A DNA stretch of 64,000 nucleotides. It comes from Burkholderia paludis (GTDB lineage: Bacteria > Pseudomonadota > Gammaproteobacteria > Burkholderiales > Burkholderiaceae). Both the position numbers and the translations under genes were made by a program. The stretch spans positions 1 through 64,000 of the forward strand of contig NZ_JPGL01000014.1 of NCBI RefSeq assembly GCF_000732615.1, in the 5' to 3' direction. The notes under the pieces are model-generated. The model was not told the DNA's origin and searched no databases. It saw nothing but the letters and a program-made list of their open reading frames with translations. Positions 29,730 through 39,794 of the stretch are shown here, piece after piece. Numbering within the stretch: the stretch's first letter is position 1; the number at the start of each line of letters is the position of its first letter.

Positions 29730-32172
29730 AGAAATTCTCGGCGTGCTGCGTACGAGCGACGCGCCGCTGGCCGCCAACGACATCGCCGAAGCCCTGTCGA
29801 TCAAGCGTCAGGAGCGCGAGGGGTTCTTCCGACGGGTCGCCGCGATGGAGCGCGACGGCCAGATCCGCCTCGACAAGCGTGGCCATTATCAGTTGACCCA
29901 TCCGTCGAACTTCGTCGCCGGGCGCGTGCAGGGGCATCGCGACGGCTACGGGTTCGTGATCCGCGACGACGGCCAGGACGATCTGTTCCTGCCGAACGGC
30001 GAGATGCAGAAGGTGATGCACAACGATCGCGTGCTCGCGCGGATCGTCGGCTACGATCGCCGCGGCCGCCCGGAAGGGCACGTCGTCGAAGTCACCGAGC
30101 GCGCGAACAAGCGCGTGATCGGCCGCCTGCTCAACGAGAACGGCGCGCTGATCGTCGCGCCGGAAGACAAGCGCATCGGCCACGACATCCTGATCACGCA
30201 GAACGTGAAGAAGGCGAAGGTCGGGCAGGTCGTCGTCGTCGAGCTGACCGATTTTCCGAGCCGTCATTCGCAACCGCTCGGCCGTGTCGTCGAGGTGCTC
30301 GGCGACATCGACGATCCGGGCATGGAAATCGAAATCGCGGTGCGCAAGTACGGCGTGCCGCACGAATTCAGCCAGCCTGCGCTCGACGAAGCCGCCGCGC
30401 TGCCGGACAAGGTGCGGCCGACGGACCTGCGCTTCCGCGTCGACCTGCGCGACGTGCCGCTCGTGACGATCGACGGCGAAGACGCACGCGACTTCGACGA
30501 CGCCGTCTACTGCGAGCCGGTCAAGGTCGGTCGCGGCGACGGCTACCGGTTGATCGTCGCGATCGCCGACGTGTCGCATTACGTCCAGCCGGGCAGCGGG
30601 CTCGATGCCGATGCGCTCGAGCGCAGCACGTCGGTCTATTTCCCGCGCCGCGTGATCCCGATGTTGCCGGAGAAGCTGTCGAACGGCCTGTGCTCGCTGA
30701 ATCCGCAGGTCGACCGTTGCGTGCTCGCGTGCGACATGGTGATCACCGCGCGCGGCGAAATCAAGGCGTACCAGTTCTATCCGGCCGTGATCCATTCGGC
30801 TGCGCGTCTGACCTATACCGAAGTCGCGGCCGTGCTGTCGAACACGAAGGGGCCGGAGGCCGCGCGCCGCGCCGATCTGTTGCCGCACCTGCAGGATCTG
30901 TACGGCGTCTACAAGTCGCTGTTCGCCGCACGTCAGAAGCGCGGCGCGATCGACTTCGATACGACCGAGACCTACATCGTCTGCAATTCGCAGGGCAAGA
31001 TCGAGCAGATCGTGCCGCGCCAGCGCAACGATGCACACAAGCTGATCGAGGAATGCATGCTGGCCGCGAACGTCTGCGCGGCCGATTTCCTGAAGCGCAA
31101 CAAGCATCCGGGCCTGTACCGCGTGCACGCGGGCCCGACGCCGGAGAAGCTCGAGAACCTGCGCGCGTTCCTGCGCGGCATGGGCTTGTCGCTCGGCGGC
31201 GGCGACAAGCCGCATGCGAGCGATTACGCGGCGCTGATGGCGCAGATCCGCGACCGGCCCGACGCACAGATGCTGCAGCCGATGCTGCTGCGCTCGATGC
31301 AGCAGGCCGTCTACAGCCCGGACAACATCGGTCACTTCGGCCTCGCCTACGAGGCGTATGCGCACTTCACGAGCCCGATCCGCCGCTATCCGGACCTGCT
31401 CACGCACCGTGCGATCTACGCGATCCTGTCCGGCAAGAAATACGTGCCGAAGGCGCCGGACGGCTTCGAGCTGAACACCGCGCTGTCGCCGCGCGCCCGC
31501 GCGATGCAGCAGGCCGACGACGAAACGCGCGGCCGCGCGCGCCCGAACACGGCGATCTGGGAAGAGCTCGGCCTGCACTGCTCGGCAAACGAACGCCGCG
31601 CGGACGAAGCCTCGCGCGACGTCGAGGCGTGGCTCAAGTGCTACTTCATGCGCGACAAGCTCGGCGAGGAGTACGGCGGGATGGTGAACGGCGTCACGTC
31701 GTTCGGCATCTTCGTGCAGCTCGACACGCTGTTCATCGAGGGGCTCGTGCACGTCACCGAACTCGGCTCGGACTACTTCCAGTACGACGAGATCAAGAAC
31801 GAGCTGCGCGGCGAGCGGACGGGCATCCGCTATCGCCTGTCCGATCGCGTGCGCGTGCAGGTGAGCCGCGTCGATCTCGACGCGCGCAAGATCGATTTCC
31901 GCCTCGTGCGCGATACGCCGGTGAAGGCGCCGCGCCCGTCGCCCGCGCCGGCCGCGGCAGGCGGCGGCGTCGACCGCAACGGCCCGCGCGTCCGCGCGCT
32001 GCCGCAGGCGGAGGAAGCCGCACCGCGTCGCAAGAAGGCCGCGAGTGCGCCGAGCGTCGCGGTGAAGGAAGCGCGCGCCGCCCGTGCCGCCGCGAAGAAG
32101 AAGAGCGGCGGCAATGGCGGGGCGGCGCCGAAGCCGGCCGCGAAGAAGGCGCGCGCCCGCAAGAAGTATTGA
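29695..32172 (+). CDS. rnr: Ribonuclease R
   Basis: 825 aa, processive 3'-5' exoribonuclease that degrades structured RNA and aids RNA quality control. It starts at TTG with MSKYPYPIPSREEILGVLRT, the usual N-terminus in this genus; no ATG fits this frame. Domains in order: winged helix-turn-helix (residues about 5-70), cold-shock domains (about 75-230), RNB catalytic domain with DGEDARDFDDAVY metal ligands (about residues 260-272) and HFTSPIRRYPDLLTHR, S1 domain (about 660-740), and a Lys/Arg/Ala-rich tail. rlmB follows, as in many proteobacteria. Confidence 0.95.
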   Translation: MSKYPYPIPSREEILGVLRTSDAPLAANDIAEALSIKRQEREGFFRRVAAMERDGQIRLDKRGHYQLTHPSNFVAGRVQGHRDGYGFVIRDDGQDDLFLPNGEMQKVMHNDRVLARIVGYDRRGRPEGHVVEVTERANKRVIGRLLNENGALIVAPEDKRIGHDILITQNVKKAKVGQVVVVELTDFPSRHSQPLGRVVEVLGDIDDPGMEIEIAVRKYGVPHEFSQPALDEAAALPDKVRPTDLRFRVDLRDVPLVTIDGEDARDFDDAVYCEPVKVGRGDGYRLIVAIADVSHYVQPGSGLDADALERSTSVYFPRRVIPMLPEKLSNGLCSLNPQVDRCVLACDMVITARGEIKAYQFYPAVIHSAARLTYTEVAAVLSNTKGPEAARRADLLPHLQDLYGVYKSLFAARQKRGAIDFDTTETYIVCNSQGKIEQIVPRQRNDAHKLIEECMLAANVCAADFLKRNKHPGLYRVHAGPTPEKLENLRAFLRGMGLSLGGGDKPHASDYAALMAQIRDRPDAQMLQPMLLRSMQQAVYSPDNIGHFGLAYEAYAHFTSPIRRYPDLLTHRAIYAILSGKKYVPKAPDGFELNTALSPRARAMQQADDETRGRARPNTAIWEELGLHCSANERRADEASRDVEAWLKCYFMRDKLGEEYGGMVNGVTSFGIFVQLDTLFIEGLVHVTELGSDYFQYDEIKNELRGERTGIRYRLSDRVRVQVSRVDLDARKIDFRLVRDTPVKAPRPSPAPAAAGGGVDRNGPRVRALPQAEEAAPRRKKAASAPSVAVKEARAARAAAKKKSGGNGGAAPKPAAKKARARKKY

Positions 32173-32217
32173 GCGTTCGGGGGCGGCGCAAGCGCACGCC
32201 CCGCAGTATCGAGAGAC

Positions 32218-32254
32218 GCCGCGTCACCGGCCATCGGCCGGCACGCGGCGCTTT
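32218..32254 (+). terminator. Hairpin between rnr and rlmB
   Basis: Nested stem GCCGCGT/ACGCGGC enclosing CCGGCC/GGCCGG, followed by a mixed pyrimidine run rather than pure T. It may be a weak terminator or an RNA-processing hairpin within an rnr-rlmB transcript. Confidence 0.4.
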
Positions 32255-32320
32255 CCTTTTCCATGGATCGCGGTTGCGCGTGTCGCGCGGCCGCATGTTT
32301 GAGCGAAGGTTGTTCCAGTC

Positions 32321-33064
32321 ATGTCACGTCTGAAGGTTCTTTACGGTTTTCATGCGGTGACCGCACGTTTGCGGCACGATGCATCGACGGTTGCGGAGGT
32401 GCTGTACGACCAGACGCGTCGCGACCGCCGCATGCAGGACTTCCTGCACGCCGCGAAGGAAGCGGGCGTGCGGTTGATCGCGGCCGATGAAACGCGCCTG
32501 TGGGGCCTTGCCCATACGGAGCGCCACCAGGGCGTCGTCGCGCGGGTCGAGGACATTCCGCTCGCACAGAACCTGTCCGAACTGCTCGACGGCATCCAGG
32601 GCCCGGCGCTGCTGCTCGTGCTCGACGGCGTGACCGATCCGCACAACCTCGGCGCGTGCCTGCGGGTCGCCGATTCGGCCGGCGCACACGCGGTGATCGC
32701 GCCGCGCGACCGCGCGGTCGGCCTGAACGCGACCGCGGCCAAGGTGGCGAGCGGCGCGGCCGATACGGTGCCGTACATCACGGTAACGAACCTCGCCCGT
32801 GCGCTGCGCGAGCTGAAGGACGCCGGCGTCTGGATCATCGGCACGTCGGACGAGGCGTCGTCGACGCTGTACGAAACGAAGCTCGACGGCCCCGTCGCGC
32901 TCGTGATGGGCGCGGAAGGCGAAGGCATGCGCCGGCTCACGCGCGACACCTGCGACGAAGTGATGAGCATCCCGATGGCCGGCAGCGTCGAAAGCCTGAA
33001 CGTGTCGGTCGCCAGCGGCGTGTGCCTGTACGAAGCGGTGCGCCAGCGGCGCGTGAAAGGCTGA
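32321..33064 (+). CDS. rlmB: 23S rRNA (guanosine-2251-2'-O)-methyltransferase
   Basis: 247 aa SPOUT enzyme that methylates G2251 in the ribosomal P loop using S-adenosylmethionine. An N-terminal substrate-binding domain ([20 protein letters not shown]) is followed by the SPOUT knot: [32 protein letters not shown] and [17 protein letters not shown]. It has full family length and lies after rnr. Confidence 0.95.
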   Translation: MSRLKVLYGFHAVTARLRHDASTVAEVLYDQTRRDRRMQDFLHAAKEAGVRLIAADETRLWGLAHTERHQGVVARVEDIPLAQNLSELLDGIQGPALLLVLDGVTDPHNLGACLRVADSAGAHAVIAPRDRAVGLNATAAKVASGAADTVPYITVTNLARALRELKDAGVWIIGTSDEASSTLYETKLDGPVALVMGAEGEGMRRLTRDTCDEVMSIPMAGSVESLNVSVASGVCLYEAVRQRRVKG

Positions 33065-33155
33065 CGCCGTTCGTCCCGCGCGCCGGGCGCGGGCCCCGAA
33101 TGTTCCCAACGACGCGTGCCGCGCCGCGGCACGCGGCTCTCCGGAGCCCGCGACC

Positions 33156-34028
33156 ATGACCCTGTTCCGCGTCGGCGCATCCTGCGCCGTGTTGTGCCTG
33201 CTGGCCGCCTGCACGTCGCCGTCGCTCGTCGAGCGCGGCACCTACTACGCCGACACGAGCCTGCACGCGCGCAGTGCCGATTCGCGGGTCCGCTTTCTCG
33301 TGATGCACTACACCGAAAGCGACGAGGCAAAATCGCTGCGCACGTTGACGGGCGATTCGGTCAGCGTGCATTACGTCATTCCGCCGCAACCGCGCATCGA
33401 GCACGGGATGCCCGTCGTCTACCAGCTCGTCCCGGAATCGGAACGTGCGTGGCACGCGGGCGTCAGCGAGTGGCAGGGCACGACGGAGCTGAACGCGGTG
33501 TCGATCGGCATCGAGAACGTGAACCGCGGCCCGCTCGATCCGCAGAACCGCACCTGGCAGCCGTATCCGCCGGAACAGGTTGCCGCGCTGACCCGCCTGT
33601 CGCAGGACATCGTCGCGCGCTACGGCATTCCGCCGACGCGCGTGGTCGGACACAGCGACATCGCGCCGCAACGCAAGATCGATCCGGGGCCGCTGTTTCC
33701 ATGGCATGCGCTGGCGCTGGCCGGCGTTGGCGCGTGGCCGGACGACGCGACCGTGGCCGCGCGGCTCGGCGGGCGCGATCCGCATGCGCCGGTCGATGTG
33801 CGCGCGCTGCAGCTCAAGCTGGCGCGCTACGGCTACGACGTGTCGACCGACGGCGTGCTCGACGCAGGTACGCGGCGCGTATTCGCGGCGTTCCAGATGC
33901 ATTTCAGGCCGTCCGACTATGCCGGCAATCCGGACGCCGAAACCGATGCGATCGCGCAGGCGCTGCTCGACAAGTATTTCCCCGACACCCGGCCGGCGGA
34001 CAACGCGCCGGCGGCGGGCGCACCCTGA
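33156..34028 (+). CDS. amiD: N-acetylmuramoyl-L-alanine amidase lipoprotein (AmiD-like)
   Basis: 290 aa. Cleaves the amide between MurNAc and the peptide, probably in recycling at the outer membrane. Lipobox LLAAC places the acylated cysteine at residue 19. The amidase_2 domain shows the zinc ligands in VMHYTES (His51), WHAGVSEW and [16 protein letters not shown]. The C-terminal part (about 215-275) is a peptidoglycan-binding helical domain ([20 protein letters not shown]). This matches AmiD rather than cytoplasmic AmpD. Confidence 0.9.
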   Translation: MTLFRVGASCAVLCLLAACTSPSLVERGTYYADTSLHARSADSRVRFLVMHYTESDEAKSLRTLTGDSVSVHYVIPPQPRIEHGMPVVYQLVPESERAWHAGVSEWQGTTELNAVSIGIENVNRGPLDPQNRTWQPYPPEQVAALTRLSQDIVARYGIPPTRVVGHSDIAPQRKIDPGPLFPWHALALAGVGAWPDDATVAARLGGRDPHAPVDVRALQLKLARYGYDVSTDGVLDAGTRRVFAAFQMHFRPSDYAGNPDAETDAIAQALLDKYFPDTRPADNAPAAGAP

Positions 34029-34119
34029 ATCCAGCGCGCGCCGCGCGCCGAAAAACGCGGATCGTCATCCGAGTCCGGTAAACTGGCGGTTTTCCGCAAT
34101 CCCGCAGCATTCCCACTCC

Positions 34120-34815
34120 ATGACTCAAGACGAACTCAAACGCCTCGTCGGCCAGGCCGCCGCCGATTACGTGATCCAGAACGTGCCGGAAGGCGCCGTG
34201 ATCGGCGTCGGCACCGGATCGACCGCCAACTGCTTCATCGACGCGCTCGCCGTCGTCAAGTCGCGCTATCGCGGCGCCGTATCGAGCTCGGTCGCCACCA
34301 CCGAGCGCCTGAAATCGCACGGCATCAAGGTGTTCGACCTGAACGAGATCGACTCGCTGCAGGTGTATGTCGACGGCGCCGACGAGATCGACGCGAGCGG
34401 CGCGATGATCAAGGGCGGCGGCGGCGCGCTGACGCGCGAGAAGATCGTCGCTTCGGTGGCCGATACGTTCGTGTGCATCGCGGACGCCAGCAAGCGTGTG
34501 CCGGTCCTCGGCGCGTTCCCGCTGCCGATCGAGGTCGTGCCGATGGCGCGCACGGCGATCGGCCGGCGCGTGACTGCGCTGGGCGGCGTTCCGGTGTTGC
34601 GCGTGACGAAGGACGGTGCGCCGTACATCACCGACAACGGCAACGAGATCATCGACGTGAAGGGGCTGCAGATTGCCGATCCGCGTGGTTTCGAAGCGCA
34701 GGTGAATGCGTGGCCGGGCGTCGTGACGGTCGGCCTGTTCGCAGAGCGCGGTGCGAATCTGTGCTTGCTCGGCACGGAAAGCGGCGTTGAAACGATCGTT
34801 TATTCGGCCAATTGA
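34120..34815 (+). CDS. rpiA: Ribose-5-phosphate isomerase A
   Basis: 231 aa. Interconverts ribose-5-phosphate and ribulose-5-phosphate in the pentose phosphate pathway. Conserved loops are all present: [35 protein letters not shown] and the DNGNEIID C-terminal box. A terminator follows. Confidence 0.96.
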   Translation: MTQDELKRLVGQAAADYVIQNVPEGAVIGVGTGSTANCFIDALAVVKSRYRGAVSSSVATTERLKSHGIKVFDLNEIDSLQVYVDGADEIDASGAMIKGGGGALTREKIVASVADTFVCIADASKRVPVLGAFPLPIEVVPMARTAIGRRVTALGGVPVLRVTKDGAPYITDNGNEIIDVKGLQIADPRGFEAQVNAWPGVVTVGLFAERGANLCLLGTESGVETIVYSAN

Positions 34816-34889
34816 AAGAAATGACAAGCAGTCCGTAGCGCGTGTCATATGCCGTAACGGATTGAATGTTTAAATCTTGTGGAAATCGG

Positions 34890-34928
34890 GGTCCGGCAGG
34901 CGCAGAGCGCTTCCCGGGCCTTTTTTTT
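34890..34928 (+). terminator. Terminator after rpiA
   Basis: GGTCCGG/CCGGGCC stem (one G-T pair) with a 17-base loop and eight T. Confidence 0.75.
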
Positions 34929-35010
34929 AGTCGTATAAATCACCCCGACAAAAAGAGGGATAACCCTGTCAGGTGTTTACCAGATAGCGAAATATCCTCG
35001 AACTCATCAA

Positions 35011-35025
35011 CTTATAGATCATAAG
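35011..35025. promoter_or_regulatory. Inverted repeat upstream of the GntR gene
   Basis: CTTAT-AGATC-ATAAG in an AT-rich patch 70 bases before the GntR start. The size suits a GntR-family operator, possibly autoregulatory. Confidence 0.35.
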
Positions 35026-35093
35026 AACAGTCGTAACCAGGGCCGGCGGAACTGCGGAGCAGGTGTTCGCAAATCGACGCACGGGGAGGTGTC

Positions 35094-35810
35094 ATGGAGC
35101 AGGGCAAAGACCGGTCACTGGTCGCGAAAGTGATGGATGGGCTTGTCTCGGGTATCGTCGAGGACAAGTACGGCGGCATCCTGCCGCCGCAGGACGTGCT
35201 GTCGAAAGAGTTCGATGTGAGTCGCACCGTGATGCGGGAGGCGCTGTCGATGTTGCTTGCGCGCGACATGCTCGACGTGCGTCCGAAAGTCGGTACGCGC
35301 GTGCGGCCGATGCGCGACTGGCGCATGATCGACGAGGACGTCGTGAGCTGGCGGTTCAGGGCGAAACCCGATCCGCAATTCATGCGCGACGTCATCGAAT
35401 TCCGGATGCTGATCGAGCCGCGTGCGACCGCGCAGGCGGCGGTACGCGCGACGGCGGCCGACATCGCGGGCATCCGCGAAGCATTCGATGCGTTCAAGGT
35501 GTTGCAGCCGGGAGACCTCGGTTACGACACGGCGGACGAGCTGTTGCACACGCGGATCGTCCAGGCGAGCGGCAACCAGTTCTTCCAGCAGATGGCGACG
35601 ATCGTGCGAGGCGCGGTGCGTCTCGTGAATCCGCGCGTCGCGCAAAAGGAGGGCGCGCACGACGTCGTGGTGAAGGCGCATGCGCGTGTGGTCGACGCGA
35701 TCGAGCGTCGCGATCCGCGCGAAGCCGAAGCCGCGTCGCTCGCGCTGATCGATTTCAGCGCCGACGAGATCTCGCGCGATTTTTCGGTCGACGTGCCCGT
35801 GCGTGCCTGA
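35094..35810 (+). CDS. GntR family regulator, FadR subfamily
   Basis: 238 aa. The N-terminal winged helix is LPPQDVLSKEFDVSRTVMRE (residues about 28-48). The C-terminal FCD domain begins about residue 100 (EFRMLIEPRATAQAAVRATA), with metal-ligand-like Asp/His positions in DELLHTRI and KAHARVVDAI. This subfamily usually senses sugar acids or small carboxylates. The adjacent same-strand oxidoreductase may be a target. Confidence 0.85.
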   Translation: MEQGKDRSLVAKVMDGLVSGIVEDKYGGILPPQDVLSKEFDVSRTVMREALSMLLARDMLDVRPKVGTRVRPMRDWRMIDEDVVSWRFRAKPDPQFMRDVIEFRMLIEPRATAQAAVRATAADIAGIREAFDAFKVLQPGDLGYDTADELLHTRIVQASGNQFFQQMATIVRGAVRLVNPRVAQKEGAHDVVVKAHARVVDAIERRDPREAEAASLALIDFSADEISRDFSVDVPVRA

Positions 35811-35910
35811 CATCGCGCGTGTCGTTCATCGTGTGCCGGCGAGCCGTTTATCATGACGGACGACCGGCAGCGTGCCGGCCGCCGTCATACGACCGACACG
35901 GAAGATCAGG

Positions 35911-36897
35911 ATGAACGACAACGACCATCGCCCGGTGCGCTTCGGCATCGTCGGCGCGGGCAGCATTGCGCGCCGCTTCGCGCAAAGCCTCGCGCATGTG
36001 CCGGGCGCCACGCTCGCCGGTGCCTGGGCCCGCCGCGCCGATGCCGCGGCAGACTTTTGCGGGGCGTGCGGCGGCACGCCCGCCACGAGCCTCGAAGCGC
36101 TCCTCGCGAGCGATATCGACGCGGTCTACATCGCCACGCTTCACGACAGTCACGCGCAGTACACGCTGGCCGCGCTTGCCGCCGGCAAGGCCGTGCTGTG
36201 CGAGAAGCCCGCGACGCTGAACGCCGCGCAGCTCGACACGGTGCTGCATGCGGCGCGCGCAGCAGGACGGCTCTTCATGGAGGCGATGAAGCCGCCGTTC
36301 TTTCCGCTGTACCGTCAGTTGCGTGCGCATCTGCGTGACGATCCGATCGGCGAGATCCGGCTCGTGCGGGCAGGGTGCGCGTCGTCGTCCGTGCCGGACG
36401 ATCATCCCGTGTATCGCCTCGATCGCGCGGGCGGTGCGCTGCTCGATATCGGGATCTACGAAACGTTTCTCGCGGTCGACTGGCTCGGTGCGGCGCTCAA
36501 CGTGCAGACGCTCGGCCGCGTCGGCCCGACGGGTGTCGACCTGTTCGCGAGCCTGAACAGCGTGCATGCGAACGGCGGGATCGCGCAGCTCTTTTGCGGG
36601 CTGGACGTGATGGGGCGCGGCGACGCGTTGATCGCCGCCGCCGGCGGCCACGTGACGATTCACGAAAAGTGGTGGAACCCGTCGCACGCGACGATCCGCT
36701 ATGCGGACGGGCGCACTGTGGAGCTCGATGCGCTGGCCGAAGGCGGCGGGCTGAACTACGAGACCGCGCATTTCTGCGACCTGCTGCGCGCGGGAGCCAC
36801 CGAAAGCCCGATCATGACGCACGATCGCTCGCGCCAGATGATCGCGATGACCGATGCGGCGCGGGCCGCACTCGGTGTGCGCTATTCGGGCGAATGA
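35911..36897 (+). CDS. Gfo/Idh/MocA family oxidoreductase
   Basis: 328 aa NAD(P)-dependent dehydrogenase of the glucose-fructose oxidoreductase family. Rossmann motif GIVGAGSIARRFAQSL is at the N-terminus, and CEKPATLNAAQLD is the family's EKP box (about residues 95-107). The segment YRLDRAGGALLDIGIYETFL matches the dihydrodiol or sugar dehydrogenase branch. The start MNDNDHRPVRF follows GAAGATCAGG. The substrate is unknown. Confidence 0.86.
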   Translation: MNDNDHRPVRFGIVGAGSIARRFAQSLAHVPGATLAGAWARRADAAADFCGACGGTPATSLEALLASDIDAVYIATLHDSHAQYTLAALAAGKAVLCEKPATLNAAQLDTVLHAARAAGRLFMEAMKPPFFPLYRQLRAHLRDDPIGEIRLVRAGCASSSVPDDHPVYRLDRAGGALLDIGIYETFLAVDWLGAALNVQTLGRVGPTGVDLFASLNSVHANGGIAQLFCGLDVMGRGDALIAAAGGHVTIHEKWWNPSHATIRYADGRTVELDALAEGGGLNYETAHFCDLLRAGATESPIMTHDRSRQMIAMTDAARAALGVRYSGE

Positions 36898-36949
36898 GCG
36901 GCGAGGAGCGGGCCGGGCGCGTGTGCGCGGCCCGGCCCGCCGTGTGCGC

Positions 36950-37642
36950 TCAATGCCGCGACGGCAGCGACAGGCGCCTTTCGTACCAGCGCTGCACCCA
37001 TTCGAGGATCTGGCACAGGATCCAGTACACGGCGGCGGCGGCGAGATAGAGCGGCAGCGGCTGGTAGGTCGCCGCGATCACTTCCTGCGCACTGCGCAGC
37101 AGTTCGGTAACGGTGATCACCGACACGAGCGACGTGTCCTTGATCAGGCTGATCAGGCTGTTCGACAGGCTCGGCACGGCGATGCGCAACGCTTGCGGAC
37201 CGATCACGTAGCGCAGCGTCTGCCCCCACGACAACCCGAGGCTGTATGCGGCGAGCCATTGGCCGCGCGCGATCCCGCTGATCGCGCCGCGCATGCTTTC
37301 CGACATGTAGGCCGCGACGTTCGCGGACAGCGCGATGACGCCGGCCGGTGTCGGGTCGAGCGAGATGCCGAGGCTCGGCAGTCCGTAATAGATGACGAAG
37401 ATCTGTACCAGCAGCGGCGTGCCGCGCATCAGGCTCACGTAGGCGCGCGCCACCCACGCGAGCGCGTTGACCCAGATGCGTTCGAAGCCTTCGAGCGCTT
37501 CGCTTTGCCGGACGCCCATCATCGCGAGTACGACGGCGCCGAGCAGCCCGAACACCATCGACAGCACGGCGAACTTGACGGTGAGCACGGCGCCTTGGGC
37601 GAGCACCGGCAGAGATTGGACGAGCAGGGACGTTGTCGACAT
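36950..37642 (-). CDS. Amino acid (cystine-type) ABC transporter permease
   Basis: 230 aa with about five membrane segments. The HEAAA-type permease domain has RGTPLLVQIFVIYYGLPSLG and the EAA loop SLGLSWGQTLRYVIGPQALR. It pairs with the binding protein 122 bases upstream. No ATPase gene is adjacent, so one must come from elsewhere. By resemblance to TcyB/YecS, cystine is the likeliest substrate. Confidence 0.85.
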   Translation of the reverse strand: MSTTSLLVQSLPVLAQGAVLTVKFAVLSMVFGLLGAVVLAMMGVRQSEALEGFERIWVNALAWVARAYVSLMRGTPLLVQIFVIYYGLPSLGISLDPTPAGVIALSANVAAYMSESMRGAISGIARGQWLAAYSLGLSWGQTLRYVIGPQALRIAVPSLSNSLISLIKDTSLVSVITVTELLRSAQEVIAATYQPLPLYLAAAAVYWILCQILEWVQRWYERRLSLPSRH

Positions 37643-37764
37643 GGAATACGAATCGAATGCGTGCGCGAAAACGCAATCATAAACCGGACGAATAAAACAA
37701 AGGGCGGCATCGTTGTGGATGCCGCCCCGTCCGGTCCGCCGTCAGGCGGGAAATGCAGGCGTAC

Positions 37765-38559
37765 TTACTTGATCGGCTTGGTCACGTCGATGCCGAACCA
37801 CTTGTCCGAGATCTTCGTGAACGTGCCGTCGGCCTCGAGTTGTGCCATCGCGTCGTCGATCGCCTTCTGGAACTTCGGGTTGCCCTTCTTGAACGGGATG
37901 CCCGACGGGTTCGCCGAACCGACGTTCGCACCCGGCCGCAGCGGCAGTTGCGAATTTTTGGTCAGGTAGGCGAGCATCAGGCGATCGTTGAGCGCCGCGT
38001 CGAGTCGGCCGGCCGCGAGATCGCGCAGGTACTCAGGCGCACCCGGATACGTCTTCACGTCGATGCCGGGCACCGACTTCGCCATGTCCATGTAGTTCGT
38101 GCCGAGCGCGACGCCGAGCTTCTTGCCCTTGAGGTCGTCCAGCGACTTGAACTCGCGCGTGTCGTCCTTGCGCTGGATCAGCTGCGCGGACGAGTACGTG
38201 TACGCGGGCGAGAAGTCGAGCGTTTCCTTGCGCTTGTCGGTGATGCCGACCTGGTTGGCGATCACGTCGAACTTGCCGGCCTGCAGGCCGGCGATGATGC
38301 CGCTCCATTCGGTCGTCACGAATTCCGCCTTCACGCCGAGCTTCGCGGCGACGGCCTTCGCGATATCGACGTCGAAGCCGACGAGTTCGCCTTGCGGGTT
38401 CTTCGAGTTGAACGGAGGGAACGTGCCTTCGAGCCCGACCCGTAGCGCGCCGCGCTGTTTCACCTGGTCGAGGAGGTCGGCGGCATGGGCGGTGGCGGCG
38501 GCGAGCGACGTGCCGATCAGGCCGGCAGCCAGCAGCTTCTTCAGCAGCGCAATCTTCAT
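37765..38559 (-). CDS. Amino acid (cystine-type) ABC transporter binding protein
   Basis: 264 aa, periplasmic. The signal peptide ends near AHA at residue 26. SBP_bac_3 domain: RGALRVGLEGTFPPFNSKNP, LVGFDVDIAKAVAAKLGVKA, TEWSGIIAGLQAGKFDVIAN and FSPAYTYSSAQLI, resembling FliY/TcyJ cystine-binding proteins. First gene of the two-gene unit. Confidence 0.87.
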   Translation of the reverse strand: MKIALLKKLLAAGLIGTSLAAATAHAADLLDQVKQRGALRVGLEGTFPPFNSKNPQGELVGFDVDIAKAVAAKLGVKAEFVTTEWSGIIAGLQAGKFDVIANQVGITDKRKETLDFSPAYTYSSAQLIQRKDDTREFKSLDDLKGKKLGVALGTNYMDMAKSVPGIDVKTYPGAPEYLRDLAAGRLDAALNDRLMLAYLTKNSQLPLRPGANVGSANPSGIPFKKGNPKFQKAIDDAMAQLEADGTFTKISDKWFGIDVTKPIK

Positions 38560-38659
38560 CGTGTGTTTCCTTGCCCTGTCCGGGTCATTGATTCTGGTAA
38601 CGGCGCCGATCATAGCAAAAACGCAATCGATCTCTAAATACCGTTTGTTTATGCCTATA

Positions 38660-39697
38660 TTACGCGGCGCGCTCGCGGGCGATGGCCTTCACGCATTCGG
38701 CGACGAGCGCGGGGCCGCGGTAGATGAAGCCCGTATAGAGCTGAACGAGCGCCGCGCCGGCCGCGAGCTTGGCACGGGCATCCTCGCCCGAGAAAATGCC
38801 GCCGACGCCGATGATCGGCACGTCGCTGCCGACTTCGGCGTGCAGCTTGCGGATCACCTCGTTCGACGCGTCGAACACGGGGCGGCCCGACAGCCCGCCG
38901 GCTTCGTCGGCATGGGGCAGGCCCTGGACGGCGGCGCGCGACAGCGTCGTGTTGGTGGCGATGACCGCTTCGATCTTGTGGCGCAGCAGCGTGTCGCCGA
39001 TTTCCTTGACCTGTTCGTCGTCGAGATCGGGCGCGATCTTCAGCGCGAGCGGCACGAGCTTGCCGTGCAGGTCGGCAAGCCGCTGCTGCTTGTCCTTCAG
39101 TGCCGCGAGCAGCGCGTCGAGCTCGCCCGCGCCCTGCAACTGGCGCAGGTTCTTCGTGTTCGGCGACGAGATGTTGATCGTCACGTAGCTGGCGAACGGG
39201 TACACGCGCTCGAGGCAGTACAGGTAGTCCTCGGCGGCGCGTTCGATCGGCGTATCGGCGTTCTTGCCGATGTTCAGGCCCAGGATGCCGCGATAGCGGG
39301 CGGCCTGGACGTTCTTCACGAACTGGTCGACGCCGTGGTTGTTGAAGCCCATCCGGTTGATCAGCGCCTCGGCCTGCGGCAGGCGGAACATCCGCGGGCG
39401 CGGGTTGCCGGGCTGCGGGCGCGGCGTGACCGTGCCGACCTCGATGAAGCCGAAGCCGAGTGCCGCGAGGCCGTCGATCGCTGCGCCGTCCTTGTCGAGG
39501 CCGGCCGCCAGGCCGACCGGATTGCGGAACGTGAGCCCCATCACGGTGCGGGGCGCGTCGGGCACGCGCGCCGACAGCGCGCAGGCGAGGCCCGTGCGGC
39601 CGGCCGCGCCGAGCGCGCGCAGCGTGAGGTGGTGAGCGTCTTCCGCATCCATCTTGAACAGGGATGCGCGGGCCAGCGGATAAAGGGAACTGAACAC
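38660..39697 (-). CDS. pyrD: Dihydroorotate dehydrogenase (quinone)
   Basis: 345 aa class 2, membrane-associated FMN enzyme of pyrimidine synthesis. Motifs: [52 protein letters not shown] (with the catalytic Ser) and [21 protein letters not shown] chose the GTG giving (M)[19 protein letters not shown], the N-terminus I know for this genus; an ATG eleven codons upstream is possible. Confidence 0.94.
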   Translation of the reverse strand: MFSSLYPLARASLFKMDAEDAHHLTLRALGAAGRTGLACALSARVPDAPRTVMGLTFRNPVGLAAGLDKDGAAIDGLAALGFGFIEVGTVTPRPQPGNPRPRMFRLPQAEALINRMGFNNHGVDQFVKNVQAARYRGILGLNIGKNADTPIERAAEDYLYCLERVYPFASYVTINISSPNTKNLRQLQGAGELDALLAALKDKQQRLADLHGKLVPLALKIAPDLDDEQVKEIGDTLLRHKIEAVIATNTTLSRAAVQGLPHADEAGGLSGRPVFDASNEVIRKLHAEVGSDVPIIGVGGIFSGEDARAKLAAGAALVQLYTGFIYRGPALVAECVKAIARERAA

Positions 39698-39794
39698 GGG
39701 AATAGGGCGGACGGCCGGAATGAATGACAACCCGCTATTTTACCGGGAGTTGTGCGGCAGGGGCGCGCTTCGCTTCGTTGCCGCCGCGCCGGCG

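Noticed and set aside
29659-31752. 697-codon - strand frame opposite rnr
   Set aside because: RNase R motifs on the + strand are complete; the opposite translation is a charged repetitive shadow.
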